Source of the DNA: Sporobacter sp963663605
GTDB lineage: Bacteria > Bacillota > Clostridia > Oscillospirales > Oscillospiraceae
DNA length: 64,000 nt
NCBI GenBank assembly: GCA_963663605.2
Contig: CAXXVF010000001.1
Coordinates: 248,001 to 312,000, forward strand
Direction: 5' to 3'
Made by a program: the position numbers and the translations under genes. Shown in pieces: positions 51,935 through 61,412 of this stretch. The notes under the pieces are model-generated. The model saw nothing but the letters and a program-made list of their open reading frames with translations, was not told the DNA's origin and made no database searches. The stretch's first letter is position 1. Every line of letters begins with the position of its first letter.

Positions 51935-54217
51935 TTACATATTGTCTGGAACATCTGTGTCCGGGGCGGATTCCGGCGGGGTCCCGGGTTTTGTATCCGC
52001 CGGGGCTTCGCCGTCTTCCGGTGCTTCCGGAAACGCATCGGCTTCGCCGTTTCTCGTGAAGAAGGGTTTTCTTTTGTTGATGAAAGTTTTCAGATACTTT
52101 TTCAAGCGGTATGGTATACCGGGCTTACGCGCATGCCCGCGCGGCTCCGGCCCGACTTTTTTTGCCTTTTTCATGGCGTATTCCTGGCAGTTTATATGCT
52201 CGCCGGCGTGTTTTTTCATTGTATATTTGCCGTCGGGCCCTAAAACCCAGGCTTTGACGTTTTCTCCCAGCTGGAGTTTTAGTATGTCCAGTATCCGGGT
52301 TTTGGCATGTCCGTCGAGTACAGGGCAGGCAATCTCGATGCGGCGCTCCGTGTTGCGCGTCATGAGGTCGGCCGAGGAGATGTACATTTTCAGATCGCCG
52401 CCGCTCCCGAAGCAATAGACGCGGCAGTGTTCCAAAAACCGGCCAATAATGCTTGTGACGGTTATGTTCTCGGTTTTTCCCGCTATGCCCGGGATCAGGC
52501 AGCAGATGCCTCTGATGATGAGTTCGATCCTGACGCCCGCATTTGAGGCTTCGGAGAGCTTGTCGAGGATGTCCCGGTCCGTCAGAGAGTTCATCTTCAT
52601 GATGATGCCGCAGGGACTGCCGCTCATGGCCTTGTCGATTTCGGCGTCGATGAGCGACATGATCGTCGGTTTCAGCCAATACGGCGCGACAAGCAGATGC
52701 ATATACCGGCCTTCCAGATTGGAAATGAGCATGTTTTTAAAAAACTCGTTGGCGTCCCTGCCGATATCCCTGTTTGAAGTGATGAGGGACAGGTCGGCAT
52801 ACAGTTTGGACGTTTTTTCGTTATAATTTCCCGTTCCAACCTGTGTAATATATTGCAGCCGGTTGCGGTCATGGCGCGTGATCAGGCAGATTTTTGAATG
52901 GACCTTATAATCCTTGAACCCGTAGATGACCTTGCAGCCGGCTTCCTCGAGCCGCTCGGCCCATTCGATGTTGTTTTGTTCGTCGAAGCGCGCCCGAAGC
53001 TCCATTATGACGGTGACATCCTTGAGATTTTCGGCCGCGTCGATCAGATACTGCGCCAGACGGGACTTTTTATCCAGCCGGTAAAGCGTGAGCTTGATCG
53101 ATATGACGGCAGGGTCGGCGGCCGACTCTTTGACGAGCTGCAGAAACGGTTCCATGCTTTCATACGGATAGCTCAAAAGGATGTCCCGGGACATGACCTG
53201 CCTCGTGATCCGCTCTTTCGGGTTGAAATTTGCAGGATACTGGGGAACATAAGGCGTATATGTCACGGCTCTTTTAGTCGGTGCGGGCAGACGGCTTTCC
53301 AGCGCGTTGATATAGGAGAGTTCCAGAGGTGCGGTGCACTGGAATACCTGCGATTTCATGATGCTCAGCTTGCCCGCCAGGTAAGCGATGAGTTCTTTTG
53401 AGCTTCCGGCAGACAGTTCGAGCCGTACGGCGGCCAGCCGCGCGCGCTTTTTTAGGATCCGCTTCATGTGGTGGCGGAAATCCTCTTCAAAGTCATATGT
53501 TTCGTCGTCCGGTTTAAGGTCAGCGTTGCGTGTGACGGAAATGACCGCCTTTTCCTCTATGTCGTACATCTCGAATATTTTCTCGGCGTTGGCCAGGATG
53601 ATATCCTCCGTGAGGATATAACGCGCCAGGCCGCTTTTCAGGAAAACCATACGGGGCAGCATTTTAGGTACCGGGATGATCCCGAATTTGCCGGATTCTT
53701 TCGATTTGAGCATGACGGTGACATTGAGGGATTTATTTTCAATATGCGGGAACGGATGATGCGCGTCGATGACCTGGGGCGACAGGACAGGGAGGATGAC
53801 GCTTTGGAAATACGTATCGAGATACTTTTTTTCCGCGGTTTGCAGGCCCTTGTAATCGGTCCGGTCGATGCCGTAATACCGAAGCTCCGCCTCCAGAGCG
53901 GTAAATGCGGCGTCCTTTTTTCTGTTGAGCGCCGGCATGGCCCTGAAGATCTTGCGGAGCTGTTCCTTGACCGTCAGACCCGTTTTGTTGTCGATATGCT
54001 TTTCGCTTATTAGGGACAAGTCAAACAGGCTCCCAACGCGGATCATAAAAAACTCGTCCAGATTGCTGACGAAAATCGCCACAAACTTAAAGCGCTCCAG
54101 CAGCGGTACGGTCACATCGTTGGCCATCTGGAGAACGCGTTCGTTGAATTTGAGCCAGGACAGCTCTCTGTTGGTTGTAAAGCTGGTGTCGAGGTTGAAA
54201 TCCTGTGCAGGCGTCAT
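51935..54217 (-). CDS. ppk: polyphosphate kinase 1
   Basis: The 760-residue enzyme opens with the PPK1 N-domain (TNRELSWLKFNERVLQMA), contains the middle domain, and has the C-terminal PLD-like domains with the catalytic His region (KVHSKICLITR, VGTGNYNEKTSKLYADLSLIT) and the second His block. It transfers gamma-phosphate from ATP to polyphosphate. The last ~60 residues are a non-conserved Lys/Pro/Ala-rich tail. The gene overlaps ppx by 4 bp in ATGA style. AblAB and betaine uptake nearby, and PPK here, all point to stress handling. Confidence 0.9.
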   Translation of the reverse strand: MTPAQDFNLDTSFTTNRELSWLKFNERVLQMANDVTVPLLERFKFVAIFVSNLDEFFMIRVGSLFDLSLISEKHIDNKTGLTVKEQLRKIFRAMPALNRKKDAAFTALEAELRYYGIDRTDYKGLQTAEKKYLDTYFQSVILPVLSPQVIDAHHPFPHIENKSLNVTVMLKSKESGKFGIIPVPKMLPRMVFLKSGLARYILTEDIILANAEKIFEMYDIEEKAVISVTRNADLKPDDETYDFEEDFRHHMKRILKKRARLAAVRLELSAGSSKELIAYLAGKLSIMKSQVFQCTAPLELSYINALESRLPAPTKRAVTYTPYVPQYPANFNPKERITRQVMSRDILLSYPYESMEPFLQLVKESAADPAVISIKLTLYRLDKKSRLAQYLIDAAENLKDVTVIMELRARFDEQNNIEWAERLEEAGCKVIYGFKDYKVHSKICLITRHDRNRLQYITQVGTGNYNEKTSKLYADLSLITSNRDIGRDANEFFKNMLISNLEGRYMHLLVAPYWLKPTIMSLIDAEIDKAMSGSPCGIIMKMNSLTDRDILDKLSEASNAGVRIELIIRGICCLIPGIAGKTENITVTSIIGRFLEHCRVYCFGSGGDLKMYISSADLMTRNTERRIEIACPVLDGHAKTRILDILKLQLGENVKAWVLGPDGKYTMKKHAGEHINCQEYAMKKAKKVGPEPRGHARKPGIPYRLKKYLKTFINKRKPFFTRNGEADAFPEAPEDGEAPADTKPGTPPESAPDTDVPDNM

Positions 54218-55122
54218 GCTGTATCACCGTCCAATACTTTTTTCAGCAGATACCCTTCCCGGACGCCGCAGGTGCTTACAACGATCCGATCTGACCCGAA
54301 CGCTTCGGAAACCGTCGATAGAATGACAAGGCCTGTTATGACCGTGTGGATACGGTCGGGCGCCAGCTGCATCACTTTTTTTAAAATTTTTCTGCTGTTT
54401 TTCCTGTAATGGCTAAGAATTTTTTCGAGCTTGTCGGTATCCATGACCATGTTTTCCCCGGATTTATCATATATCTCGTTATATATTTTCCGCGCGGCGC
54501 GGACCGTGCCGCCAATGCCGCAGATATCCGGCTGTTTTTTGCAGGTGAACTGTTCCAGCTTGTCAAGTTCCGCTAAAACATCCTGGCGGATGCTCTTGAT
54601 CCCCGCAGCATCCGGTACGATTTCAGGCGCGTATTTCAAAGAAAGGCTGAGTGAACCGACGGGCATGCTGACGGCGCTCAATGCCTCTTCTTCATTAAAA
54701 TGAACCAGTTCGGTGCTGCCGCCGCCGATATCGACGAGGAGGCCGGAAGGGAGTTTCGTCGCCTGCAGGGCGCCGTAAAAATCGAGCTTTGCCTCGTCCT
54801 CGCCCGAAAGCACGTCCACGTCAAAGCCTGAGAATTCCTTTATGGCGTTAAGCACTTCATCCGAGTTGGATATATTCCGCAGGGAGGCTGTGGCAAATAC
54901 AAAGGTATCTTTAATATTGAAATGCGTCAAAATATCCTTGAAGTTGTTGAGCACACTGCAGGCTTTGGCGATGCCTTTGGCGTTCATGACGCCGTTCGTC
55001 ACATAACCGAGCAGTCCCGCGACGGATTTTTTGCTCAGCAGGAGCGTCGTTCGGCTGTTTTCATACATATAGATCGACAAACGGATCGTGTTGGACCCGA
55101 GATCGACAATTCCGCAAATCAT
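54214..55122 (-). CDS. ppx: Ppx/GppA-family exopolyphosphatase
   Basis: The 302-residue protein is an ASKHA-fold phosphatase: N-terminal GIVDLGSNTIRLSIY, second phosphate loop VDIGGGSTELV and the C-terminal GIGGTVRAA block. It contains only the catalytic domain, without the HD-type C-terminus of long Ppx/GppA. It degrades polyphosphate or (p)ppGpp-related nucleotides. It is transcribed just before ppk, giving a synthesis/breakdown pair. Confidence 0.85.
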   Translation of the reverse strand: MICGIVDLGSNTIRLSIYMYENSRTTLLLSKKSVAGLLGYVTNGVMNAKGIAKACSVLNNFKDILTHFNIKDTFVFATASLRNISNSDEVLNAIKEFSGFDVDVLSGEDEAKLDFYGALQATKLPSGLLVDIGGGSTELVHFNEEEALSAVSMPVGSLSLSLKYAPEIVPDAAGIKSIRQDVLAELDKLEQFTCKKQPDICGIGGTVRAARKIYNEIYDKSGENMVMDTDKLEKILSHYRKNSRKILKKVMQLAPDRIHTVITGLVILSTVSEAFGSDRIVVSTCGVREGYLLKKVLDGDTA

Positions 55123-55305
55123 GTTTAACCTCGTCCCGCCGCTTTATTCCGGTACAGCAGGAAAACGCGGCATATATTGTTAAAAAAGCTTTGTTTCTAT
55201 ATAAAATATCATATTTTTTAATGTTTTTAAACACTTATTATGTAAAATCTTTGTATAGGCTGAATATATGCCGCCGCCTTTACATAATGTGCAGCGCTAA
55301 ACTTC

Positions 55306-55334
55306 TTGTTTATATGTATGGTTCGTAATATAAT
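55306..55334 (+). promoter_or_regulatory. promoter of the EEP-family gene
   Basis: TTGTTT (55306-55311) and TATAAT (55329-55334), 17 bp apart, in the A+T-rich gap (55123-55429) that otherwise holds nothing recognisable. Confidence 0.55.
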
Positions 55335-55429
55335 ATTTATAGACATATAATTTGACCGATGCACTTAAAAAGACAGCAAAGGACATCGCGTATGCGCGTG
55401 TCCGCAGGACTGTGGATAAGAGGGATGAT

Positions 55430-56545
55430 ATGAAAATGATTCTGAAGATCGCGGGCATTGTTCTGGCTGCCGTCGTCCTGGCGGCGATTATCTATATCGC
55501 CTATGTCTTTATCGCATATCACAGGCTGGACGATGCGCTCCCGCTTGAAGCACAAGGCCCGGCAGAGGCAATAGCGGATACGGAAGTGGTTTATACGATC
55601 ACGACATTCAACATTGGCTTCGGCGCATACAGTACGGACTACAGCTTTTTTATGGACGGCGGTGAACACGCCTGGGCAATGAGCCGTGACGATGCCATAA
55701 AGAACGTAAACGGCGCTGTCGGCATTATCGCCGAAATTAATCCGGATTTCGCATTTTTCCAGGAGGTCGATACGGATTCCACGCGCAGTTATCATGTCGA
55801 TGAGCTCGGCCTGTTGACAGACATGTTTCCGGAGCATTCATCCGTTTTTGCCCTCAACTACAACTCCCCGTTTCTGATGTACCCGCTGTCCCAGCCGATC
55901 GGGAAGTCCGTTTCGGGTATCGTCACCTTGTCGGGCTTTGCCGTGACCGATGCGCTCCGGCGCAGCCTTCCGATCGAATCGGGATTCAGAAAACTGCTGG
56001 ATTTGGACCGGTGCTACAGCATCACGCGCGTCCCCGTTTCGAACACGGCGGAACTGGTTTTGATCAATCTGCATCTGTCGGCCTATACGGAAGACGAGAC
56101 TATCGGTAAACAGCAGCTTAAAATCCTGTTTGAGGATGCCGAACGCGAATATAACGCGGGTAACTATGTGATCATCGGCGGGGACTTCAATAAGGATCTT
56201 TTGGGCGATTCGGTAGAGCTTTTTGGCACAAAGACCGACGTGCCGAATTGGGCAAAGCCGATAGATATGACGCTGGTGCCGGCGGGCTTTACGGTTTTAC
56301 GGCCGGAAAACGAATCGGATATCTGCCCGACGGTGCGCGATTGCGACACCGGCTATGTCGAGGGCGTGACATTCGTCTCCGCGATTGACGGCTTTATCGT
56401 TTCGGACAATATAACGCCCGTCCATGAGGAATACATCGACGCAGGCTTTACTTATACCGACCACAATCCGGTCCTGCTGCAGTTCACGCTCAATACGACC
56501 GCCACCGGCGGCGCCTGCGGGAAATACGGCTGTCCGCTGGATTGA
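55430..56545 (+). CDS. membrane-anchored endonuclease/exonuclease/phosphatase (EEP) family protein
   Basis: From ATG 55430 (GAGGGATGAT upstream) a ~371-residue protein has one N-terminal membrane helix and an EEP-fold domain: TITTFNIGFG, PDFAFFQEVDTDS (metal Glu), LVLINLHLSAY (His), YVIIGGDFNKD (Asp/Asn) and a terminal YTDHNPVLLQF (DH). It faces outside the membrane, so it is more likely a phosphodiesterase or phosphatase than a DNA enzyme. The next gene starts 37 bp later and may share the transcript. Confidence 0.8.
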   Translation: MKMILKIAGIVLAAVVLAAIIYIAYVFIAYHRLDDALPLEAQGPAEAIADTEVVYTITTFNIGFGAYSTDYSFFMDGGEHAWAMSRDDAIKNVNGAVGIIAEINPDFAFFQEVDTDSTRSYHVDELGLLTDMFPEHSSVFALNYNSPFLMYPLSQPIGKSVSGIVTLSGFAVTDALRRSLPIESGFRKLLDLDRCYSITRVPVSNTAELVLINLHLSAYTEDETIGKQQLKILFEDAEREYNAGNYVIIGGDFNKDLLGDSVELFGTKTDVPNWAKPIDMTLVPAGFTVLRPENESDICPTVRDCDTGYVEGVTFVSAIDGFIVSDNITPVHEEYIDAGFTYTDHNPVLLQFTLNTTATGGACGKYGCPLD

Positions 56546-56582
56546 TACGCGAGGCATATTGCATTTATTATGGAGGATAATC

Positions 56583-58013
56583 ATGAAGAAAAGATTGACG
56601 GTTGCCGTTCTGTTGTGCCTTGCGCTTTTTTTGACCTCCTGTGATAAAAAAGAATACGTATCGGAAGAGACGCCGTCCGCCGGCGCGCCGGCGTCTCCAA
56701 GTGTGCTGCCGTCGGCGTCTGAAGCGCAGCCGAGCGCGCCTCAGGAAACCGCTGCCGAAGCGTTTTTAAAAGCAGAGCCATCCGCCGCCCAGGTCGGACG
56801 GTATCTGACGGAAAACGCCGCCGCCCTGACGGCCGGTGACGGCGACCTGCTGCTCGAGCGGCTCATAATCCTTCAGCAGGATATTGCCGATATGATGAAT
56901 GTGCGGATTTGGGACAATGCATATATGACAGCGCTGAATGAAACGATGGGCGGCGTCTTTGATCCGGATAGGATCGATGATATAGATGATCCCGACGTCA
57001 GGAGCGTTTTTTCCGAAGTGGCGGACGCGCTCATGACGGTCGTCCGGTATGAGGAGACGCCGGTGTTTGAAATGGATTGGCAGAAGCTGGAGACATTCCG
57101 AGGCGCGTTTTCCGCCGAGGCGGCCGATATGATCGGTTACCACAGCAGGCTGCAGAGCGGCGCGTACGCCGGCGACCCGCTGGATTTTGATTTGCTGGCA
57201 GCCGATATCGCAGCTGTCGAGGAGCGGCTGGCGCCGCTTGACAGTGGATTTATCCGGTGGCAGCTGCGAAAGGTTTTCTACAGCCAGGTGTCCCGGTTCT
57301 TCACCGGTCCGGAAGGGTCCTTCTATGGCGAATATGTCGGCAACGGCTCGGAATATACCGAAAGGCTCCAGGAATACGCCGGGATGTATAGCGGCAGGTT
57401 CGGCGAAATGTGCCGGGAGATTTATGAACTGGCGGGTGAAGATGCCCAGGCGATCTCGGACTATCTCACCGGGGCGCTCATATTCCCGCCCGATTGCCCG
57501 CTGTCAGCCCGGAACGCCGTTTTTGAGGAAGATGGGGCGTGGCTGAGCCTTCCCGTTATCACGGGCGGGGACGGCGCGCTGGCGGATGCGCTCAACGCTG
57601 AGATACGGGATATGGCGCTCATGATGCTCGAAAGCGGACGGACGGATCAGTCGGTCAGCACCTATATGACCGTGAGCGGCGCATATATGAGCGTCACGTT
57701 TGCCTGCAGTTTCTTAGACGGTGAAGGTCAGTACCATTACACGGAGACCGGCCTGGTACTCGATTTGTCGACAGGCGGGAGCGTAACGCTGGACGATCTC
57801 GTGGGCGCTCCGTTTGACAGCTATAAAGACGCGCTGCTTAACGCTATGAGCGGCAGCAATATCCCGCCTGAGCTCAGCCTGACGCCGGCGTTCTATCTGA
57901 CAGGCAGCGGGCTGACAATTTCCGTGCCGTCCGGCGCCGAAGGCTGGCCGGACTATTATGCCGTCACATTCAACGGCCTCAGGAGCTTTATGGATATTTC
58001 AAGGCTGTACTGA
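56583..58013 (+). CDS. large lipoprotein with DUF3298-like C-terminus
   Basis: From ATG 56583 (GGAGG upstream) a 476-residue protein with lipoprotein signal (LFLTSC, Cys 20) and Ala/Pro/Ser linker. The central ~250 residues are helical and not recognised; the last ~130 residues (YTETGLVLDLSTGGSVTLDDLVG) resemble DUF3298, as in the lipoprotein at 32589. It has no catalytic motif I can see. Function unknown. Confidence 0.65.
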   Translation: MKKRLTVAVLLCLALFLTSCDKKEYVSEETPSAGAPASPSVLPSASEAQPSAPQETAAEAFLKAEPSAAQVGRYLTENAAALTAGDGDLLLERLIILQQDIADMMNVRIWDNAYMTALNETMGGVFDPDRIDDIDDPDVRSVFSEVADALMTVVRYEETPVFEMDWQKLETFRGAFSAEAADMIGYHSRLQSGAYAGDPLDFDLLAADIAAVEERLAPLDSGFIRWQLRKVFYSQVSRFFTGPEGSFYGEYVGNGSEYTERLQEYAGMYSGRFGEMCREIYELAGEDAQAISDYLTGALIFPPDCPLSARNAVFEEDGAWLSLPVITGGDGALADALNAEIRDMALMMLESGRTDQSVSTYMTVSGAYMSVTFACSFLDGEGQYHYTETGLVLDLSTGGSVTLDDLVGAPFDSYKDALLNAMSGSNIPPELSLTPAFYLTGSGLTISVPSGAEGWPDYYAVTFNGLRSFMDISRLY

Positions 58014-58029
58014 ACCGTTAAAAACAAAG

Positions 58030-58060
58030 CAAGGCCGGCCCTCGATAAAGGGCCGGTCTT
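58030..58060. terminator. bidirectional terminator
   Basis: AAGGCCGGCCCT pairs with AGGGCCGGTCTT around CGATAA, with one G-T pair. Confidence 0.75.
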
Positions 58061-58077
58061 GTTACTAATAAACTTAA

Positions 58078-59538
58078 TTAATAGGCGTATTCTGACGTGA
58101 CGTCGGTTGACGGGATCCCGCCGCCGCCGCCAATATCCAGCGTAATGTATGTTTCTTCGTATTCATAGAATGAGTAGATGTCGTTGGATCTGAAGTACAT
58201 CGTGTCAGGTCCGAAAAGCTCATTGATGTTGTTCCATGTGGTTCCGGCCGCGTATTCGATGATATAATCTCCAGGCGGTACGGCCATGTACAATTCATAT
58301 TCGGAGTGTCCGCCGTAGACGTAAAACGCCATTACGAAACTTTCGTCATAAGCGTCTATAAGCTGGATGACATAGTCATATTCATAGCCCGTAATAATAT
58401 CCATTGTGCTTGTGACATTCGTATCGGACAGATAGAAGACGTAACTGTCGTCCGGGAAGCTTTCGTCAAAATGCGTCGTCATCCCGAGGTAATCATCCAT
58501 CCAGTACGAACCGTACCCGGCGAGATAAACCTGAACGCCCCCTGTTTCAACGCTGAATACATAGTCGTCGTAAGTGATGAGCAGGTCCACGACCGAATCC
58601 ATATATGTAAATGAATACGCATAGCCGTCGAACCACTCGCCGTAATAGTAGAAGTCCTGCGCCGCTGTGGCGTCCATTCCGGTGTCGTCAAAGGCGTACA
58701 GGATATCGTCCGCCAATTCATAGTCGAACTGCGCCAGGAAGTCGTCGACATTACTGAATACGTAGTCGTAGTCGTCGCCGTAGTCGTAATCATCGCCATC
58801 GCCGTAGTCATAGTCGTCGCTGTCGCCGAACTCATAATCGTCGTCTAAATCATAGTCGCCGTCTAAATCATTATCGCCGTCGCCGAATTCATAGTCGTCG
58901 TCCAGATCGTAGTTGCCGTCGAATTCATAATCATCGCTGTAATCAGAACTGGGCGCGGTATCCTCGTCGACGTCGTCCTCGTCCGCATCCTCGACATCAT
59001 TCTCATCGTTGTCATCCTCATCGTCGTCATCATCATCGTCATCCATGCTGCTGTTGGAGGACAGGCTGGTGTCGTTATTTTTCCCCGACAGCTTCGAATA
59101 TACGAATATTCCGCCGCCGATCAGGCCCAGCGCGACAACAATCGAAATAATTATGATGAGCAGCTTATTGCTGCCGGAGCCGCCGGAACGGTTTGGTCCG
59201 CCCGGATTGTTCTGCGGCCCGCCTTGATAGTTTTGGCCGCCGGACTGATATGCGCCGCCGGTCTGATAACTTCCACCCGGCTGGCCCGGCGCGCCGCCGG
59301 TCTGATATGCACCGCCCGGTTGTTCCGGAGTGCTTGCAGTCTGATATGTACCGCTCGGCTGTTCAGGAGCGCCGCCTGCCTGATAATAGCCGTCGCTCGG
59401 CGGCTGGGATGTGTACGTGCCGGCATCTGCAGGCTGTGTATTTTCGGGAGGCGGCGGATCTCCCGCTTTTGTGCCGCAAGACGGGCAAAAAACGGCGGCA
59501 TCGTTGAGTTGGTTACCGCAATTAGGACAAAACTTCAT
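58078..59538 (-). CDS. zinc-ribbon membrane protein with acidic Asp/Tyr repeats
   Basis: The 486-residue protein opens with CPNCGNQL..FCPSCG (zinc ribbon), passes through a long Gln/Pro/Gly linker of repeated YQTGG and PGG units (about residues 28-122), one membrane helix (IIIISIVVALGLIGGGIFVY), then an extremely acidic low-complexity tract (about residues 160-265) rich in DDYEFGD, DYDLDDD and DDYDYGD, and finally a ~200-residue beta-rich domain with Tyr/Asp bias. GGGAG precedes the ATG. The acidic tract might bind Ca2+ or be a charged stalk; no function is known. Confidence 0.7.
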   Translation of the reverse strand: MKFCPNCGNQLNDAAVFCPSCGTKAGDPPPPENTQPADAGTYTSQPPSDGYYQAGGAPEQPSGTYQTASTPEQPGGAYQTGGAPGQPGGSYQTGGAYQSGGQNYQGGPQNNPGGPNRSGGSGSNKLLIIIISIVVALGLIGGGIFVYSKLSGKNNDTSLSSNSSMDDDDDDDDEDDNDENDVEDADEDDVDEDTAPSSDYSDDYEFDGNYDLDDDYEFGDGDNDLDGDYDLDDDYEFGDSDDYDYGDGDDYDYGDDYDYVFSNVDDFLAQFDYELADDILYAFDDTGMDATAAQDFYYYGEWFDGYAYSFTYMDSVVDLLITYDDYVFSVETGGVQVYLAGYGSYWMDDYLGMTTHFDESFPDDSYVFYLSDTNVTSTMDIITGYEYDYVIQLIDAYDESFVMAFYVYGGHSEYELYMAVPPGDYIIEYAAGTTWNNINELFGPDTMYFRSNDIYSFYEYEETYITLDIGGGGGIPSTDVTSEYAY

Positions 59539-59943
59539 AATTATTCACTCCCTCATAAGAGTTTGAATCAACTTCTTTCATACTGCTCTCTTCTATACCT
59601 ATGCATAAATAATCTATCACATTTACATACGCCCTGTAAATACTTAGCCAATAGTCTTTGCCCTGTTTTCAAAAATTCGGCCGCCGGAGCAGGTCCGGGC
59701 ACAATTGAAAGATATGAAAATGGGGACTTGACCTATAACCGGACAAAAAGCGTGCCGCGCGAATAGACAGGTATTCCTTATGGGTGTTGACGTTGAATAC
59801 GGCATAGGCGGTATTAACGCCGCGCCGGATGACAACAATACCAATGATGATCAGGGTTTCCAATCAGGCCGCTGCGCTTGTGTGTATTGTTGCTGAGCGC
59901 CTCGGCAAACGGTACGAACGGATTCGTTTGTCAATAGGGCGGG
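59539..59943. other. intergenic region without a supported gene
   Basis: These 405 bp hold the start region of the minus-strand zinc-ribbon gene and a non-coding gap. Short frames on both strands have no ribosome binding site or recognisable motif. I see no repeat, tRNA or terminator that I can support. Confidence 0.6.
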
Positions 59944-60072
59944 ATGTTTTATACCGGCCGGATACGCCGTCCGACATTGTTTTATGCATTTCGCGCTCAG
60001 CGCATTGACGTAGGTATCCATATTTCATATAATGGTTTTACCGTATCCGTATTAAAACCGGGAGGGATTGAA

Positions 60073-60852
60073 ATAGAAACGCTTCGAAATAAAAAGGGAT
60101 TTATCATAGACATGGACGGCGTACTGTACCACGGAGACCAGCTGCTGAGCGGCGTCAAGGAATTTGTCGACTGGCTGTACAGAGAAAACAAGAAATTTCT
60201 GTTTCTGACGAATTCCAGCGGACGATCGCCGAAAGAGCTGCAGCAGAAGCTTTACCGTATGGGACTGGATGTCGACGAAAGCCATTTTTATACGAGCGCT
60301 CTGGCCACGGCGAAGTTTTTAAGCCGCCAGCAGCCGGGCTGCAGCGCGTATGTAATCGGGGAGCCGGGGCTGTATAACGCCCTGCATGACGTCGGGATCA
60401 CGATCAACGACATAAGTCCTGATTATGTCGTCGTCGGTGAGACGGACAGCTACAATTTCGAACGTATCAGCCGCGCTTCCCGTCTGGTCATGAACGGGGC
60501 GAAGCTGATCGGCACAAACACCGACCTCACCGGGCCGAGTGAAAGCGGCATCATTCCGGCCTGCCGCGCGCTCATTTCACCGATCGAGCTGACGACCGGG
60601 CGCAGCGCGTATTACGTCGGCAAGCCGAACCCGCTCATGATGCGCACAGGCCTTAACATGCTGGGCGTCCACTCGGAGGAGACGGCCATGATCGGAGACC
60701 GCATGGATACCGACATCATAGCCGGCATTGAAAGCGGCCTGTATACCGTCTTAGTGCTTTCCGGCGTGACGACGCTTAAAATAATGGACAAGTACCCGTA
60801 CCGCCCGCACCTTGTCGTCGACGGCGTCGGCGATATTCCGGCGTTACAGTAA
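60073..60852 (+). CDS. HAD-IIA (NagD-like) phosphatase with apparent ATA start
   Basis: The ~260-residue protein carries all HAD-IIA motifs: DMDGVLYHG (nucleophile and acid Asp), LTNSSGRSPKELQQKL, GKPNPLMM (motif III Lys) and MIGDRMDTDIIAGIESG (motif IV Asp). It removes phosphate from nucleotides or sugar phosphates. A strong GGGAGGG at 60060-60066 stands 6 nt before an ATA codon (60073), exactly where the family's N-terminus should begin. The only standard start in frame is ATG 59944, which would add 43 unlikely residues. The annotated start is therefore provisional. Confidence 0.75.
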   Translation: METLRNKKGFIIDMDGVLYHGDQLLSGVKEFVDWLYRENKKFLFLTNSSGRSPKELQQKLYRMGLDVDESHFYTSALATAKFLSRQQPGCSAYVIGEPGLYNALHDVGITINDISPDYVVVGETDSYNFERISRASRLVMNGAKLIGTNTDLTGPSESGIIPACRALISPIELTTGRSAYYVGKPNPLMMRTGLNMLGVHSEETAMIGDRMDTDIIAGIESGLYTVLVLSGVTTLKIMDKYPYRPHLVVDGVGDIPALQ

Positions 60853-60910
60853 GGAACGGCCGGCTGCGGCATCTTAAGTATTCTGGTTTCTTGAAGGATG
60901 ATATGCGCTT

Positions 60911-61363
60911 ATGAATTGGTTTTTACAGCTTTTGCAGAACAGCGTGATCGTAAACGGTTTTACGGCCTGGCTGACGGCGCAGATACTTAAGACGATCGTT
61001 TATGCCATTGTCAACAGGAAACTGGATCTGCCCCGGCTTATTGGGGACGGCGGCATGCCGAGCAGCCATTCGGCTACCGTTACGGCGATTGCCACGACAT
61101 GCGGCTTAAACTACGGTTTGGCGTCTTTTGAGTTTGGCGTTACGGTCATTTTGGCGTTTATTGTGATGCATGATGCGATGGGCGTAAGGCTTCAAACGGG
61201 AAAACAGGCGAAAATAATTAATGAGATCATAGAAATTATCGATTCTATGGGCAAGGATCTGTCCCCGGAGGAGAAGCTCAAGGAACTTGTGGGACACACG
61301 CCGCTGCAGGTTACCGCCGGCGCCCTTTTGGGGATCGCCGTGGCGTTGGTAATCGGTTATTAA
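60911..61363 (+). CDS. DUF212/YuiD-like divergent PAP2 membrane protein
   Basis: The 150-residue protein has three or four membrane helices and the PAP2-like block GDGGMPSSHSATVTAIATTCGL, followed by FIVMHDAMGVRLQTGKQA and a VGHTPLQVTAGALLG. This is the YuiD/DUF212 family. The PSSHSA and H-D motifs imply lipid-phosphate phosphatase chemistry, but the substrate is unknown. Confidence 0.8.
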   Translation: MNWFLQLLQNSVIVNGFTAWLTAQILKTIVYAIVNRKLDLPRLIGDGGMPSSHSATVTAIATTCGLNYGLASFEFGVTVILAFIVMHDAMGVRLQTGKQAKIINEIIEIIDSMGKDLSPEEKLKELVGHTPLQVTAGALLGIAVALVIGY

Positions 61364-61412
61364 AACCGAGTATATACGTGATGCCGTATGTGTCGGGATA
61401 TCAGGGAGTCGT

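Noticed and set aside
56424..56582. Upstream extension of the lipoprotein frame at 56583
   Set aside because: It would overlap the EEP gene and hide the lipoprotein signal; GGAGG fits ATG 56583.
58755..59060. Acidic repeat tract considered as a non-coding satellite
   Set aside because: It is in frame with a zinc ribbon, a membrane helix and a globular C-terminus, so it is protein-coding.
59644..59863. Minus-strand frames in the gap before the HAD gene
   Set aside because: No start signal, no recognisable domain and unconvincing composition.
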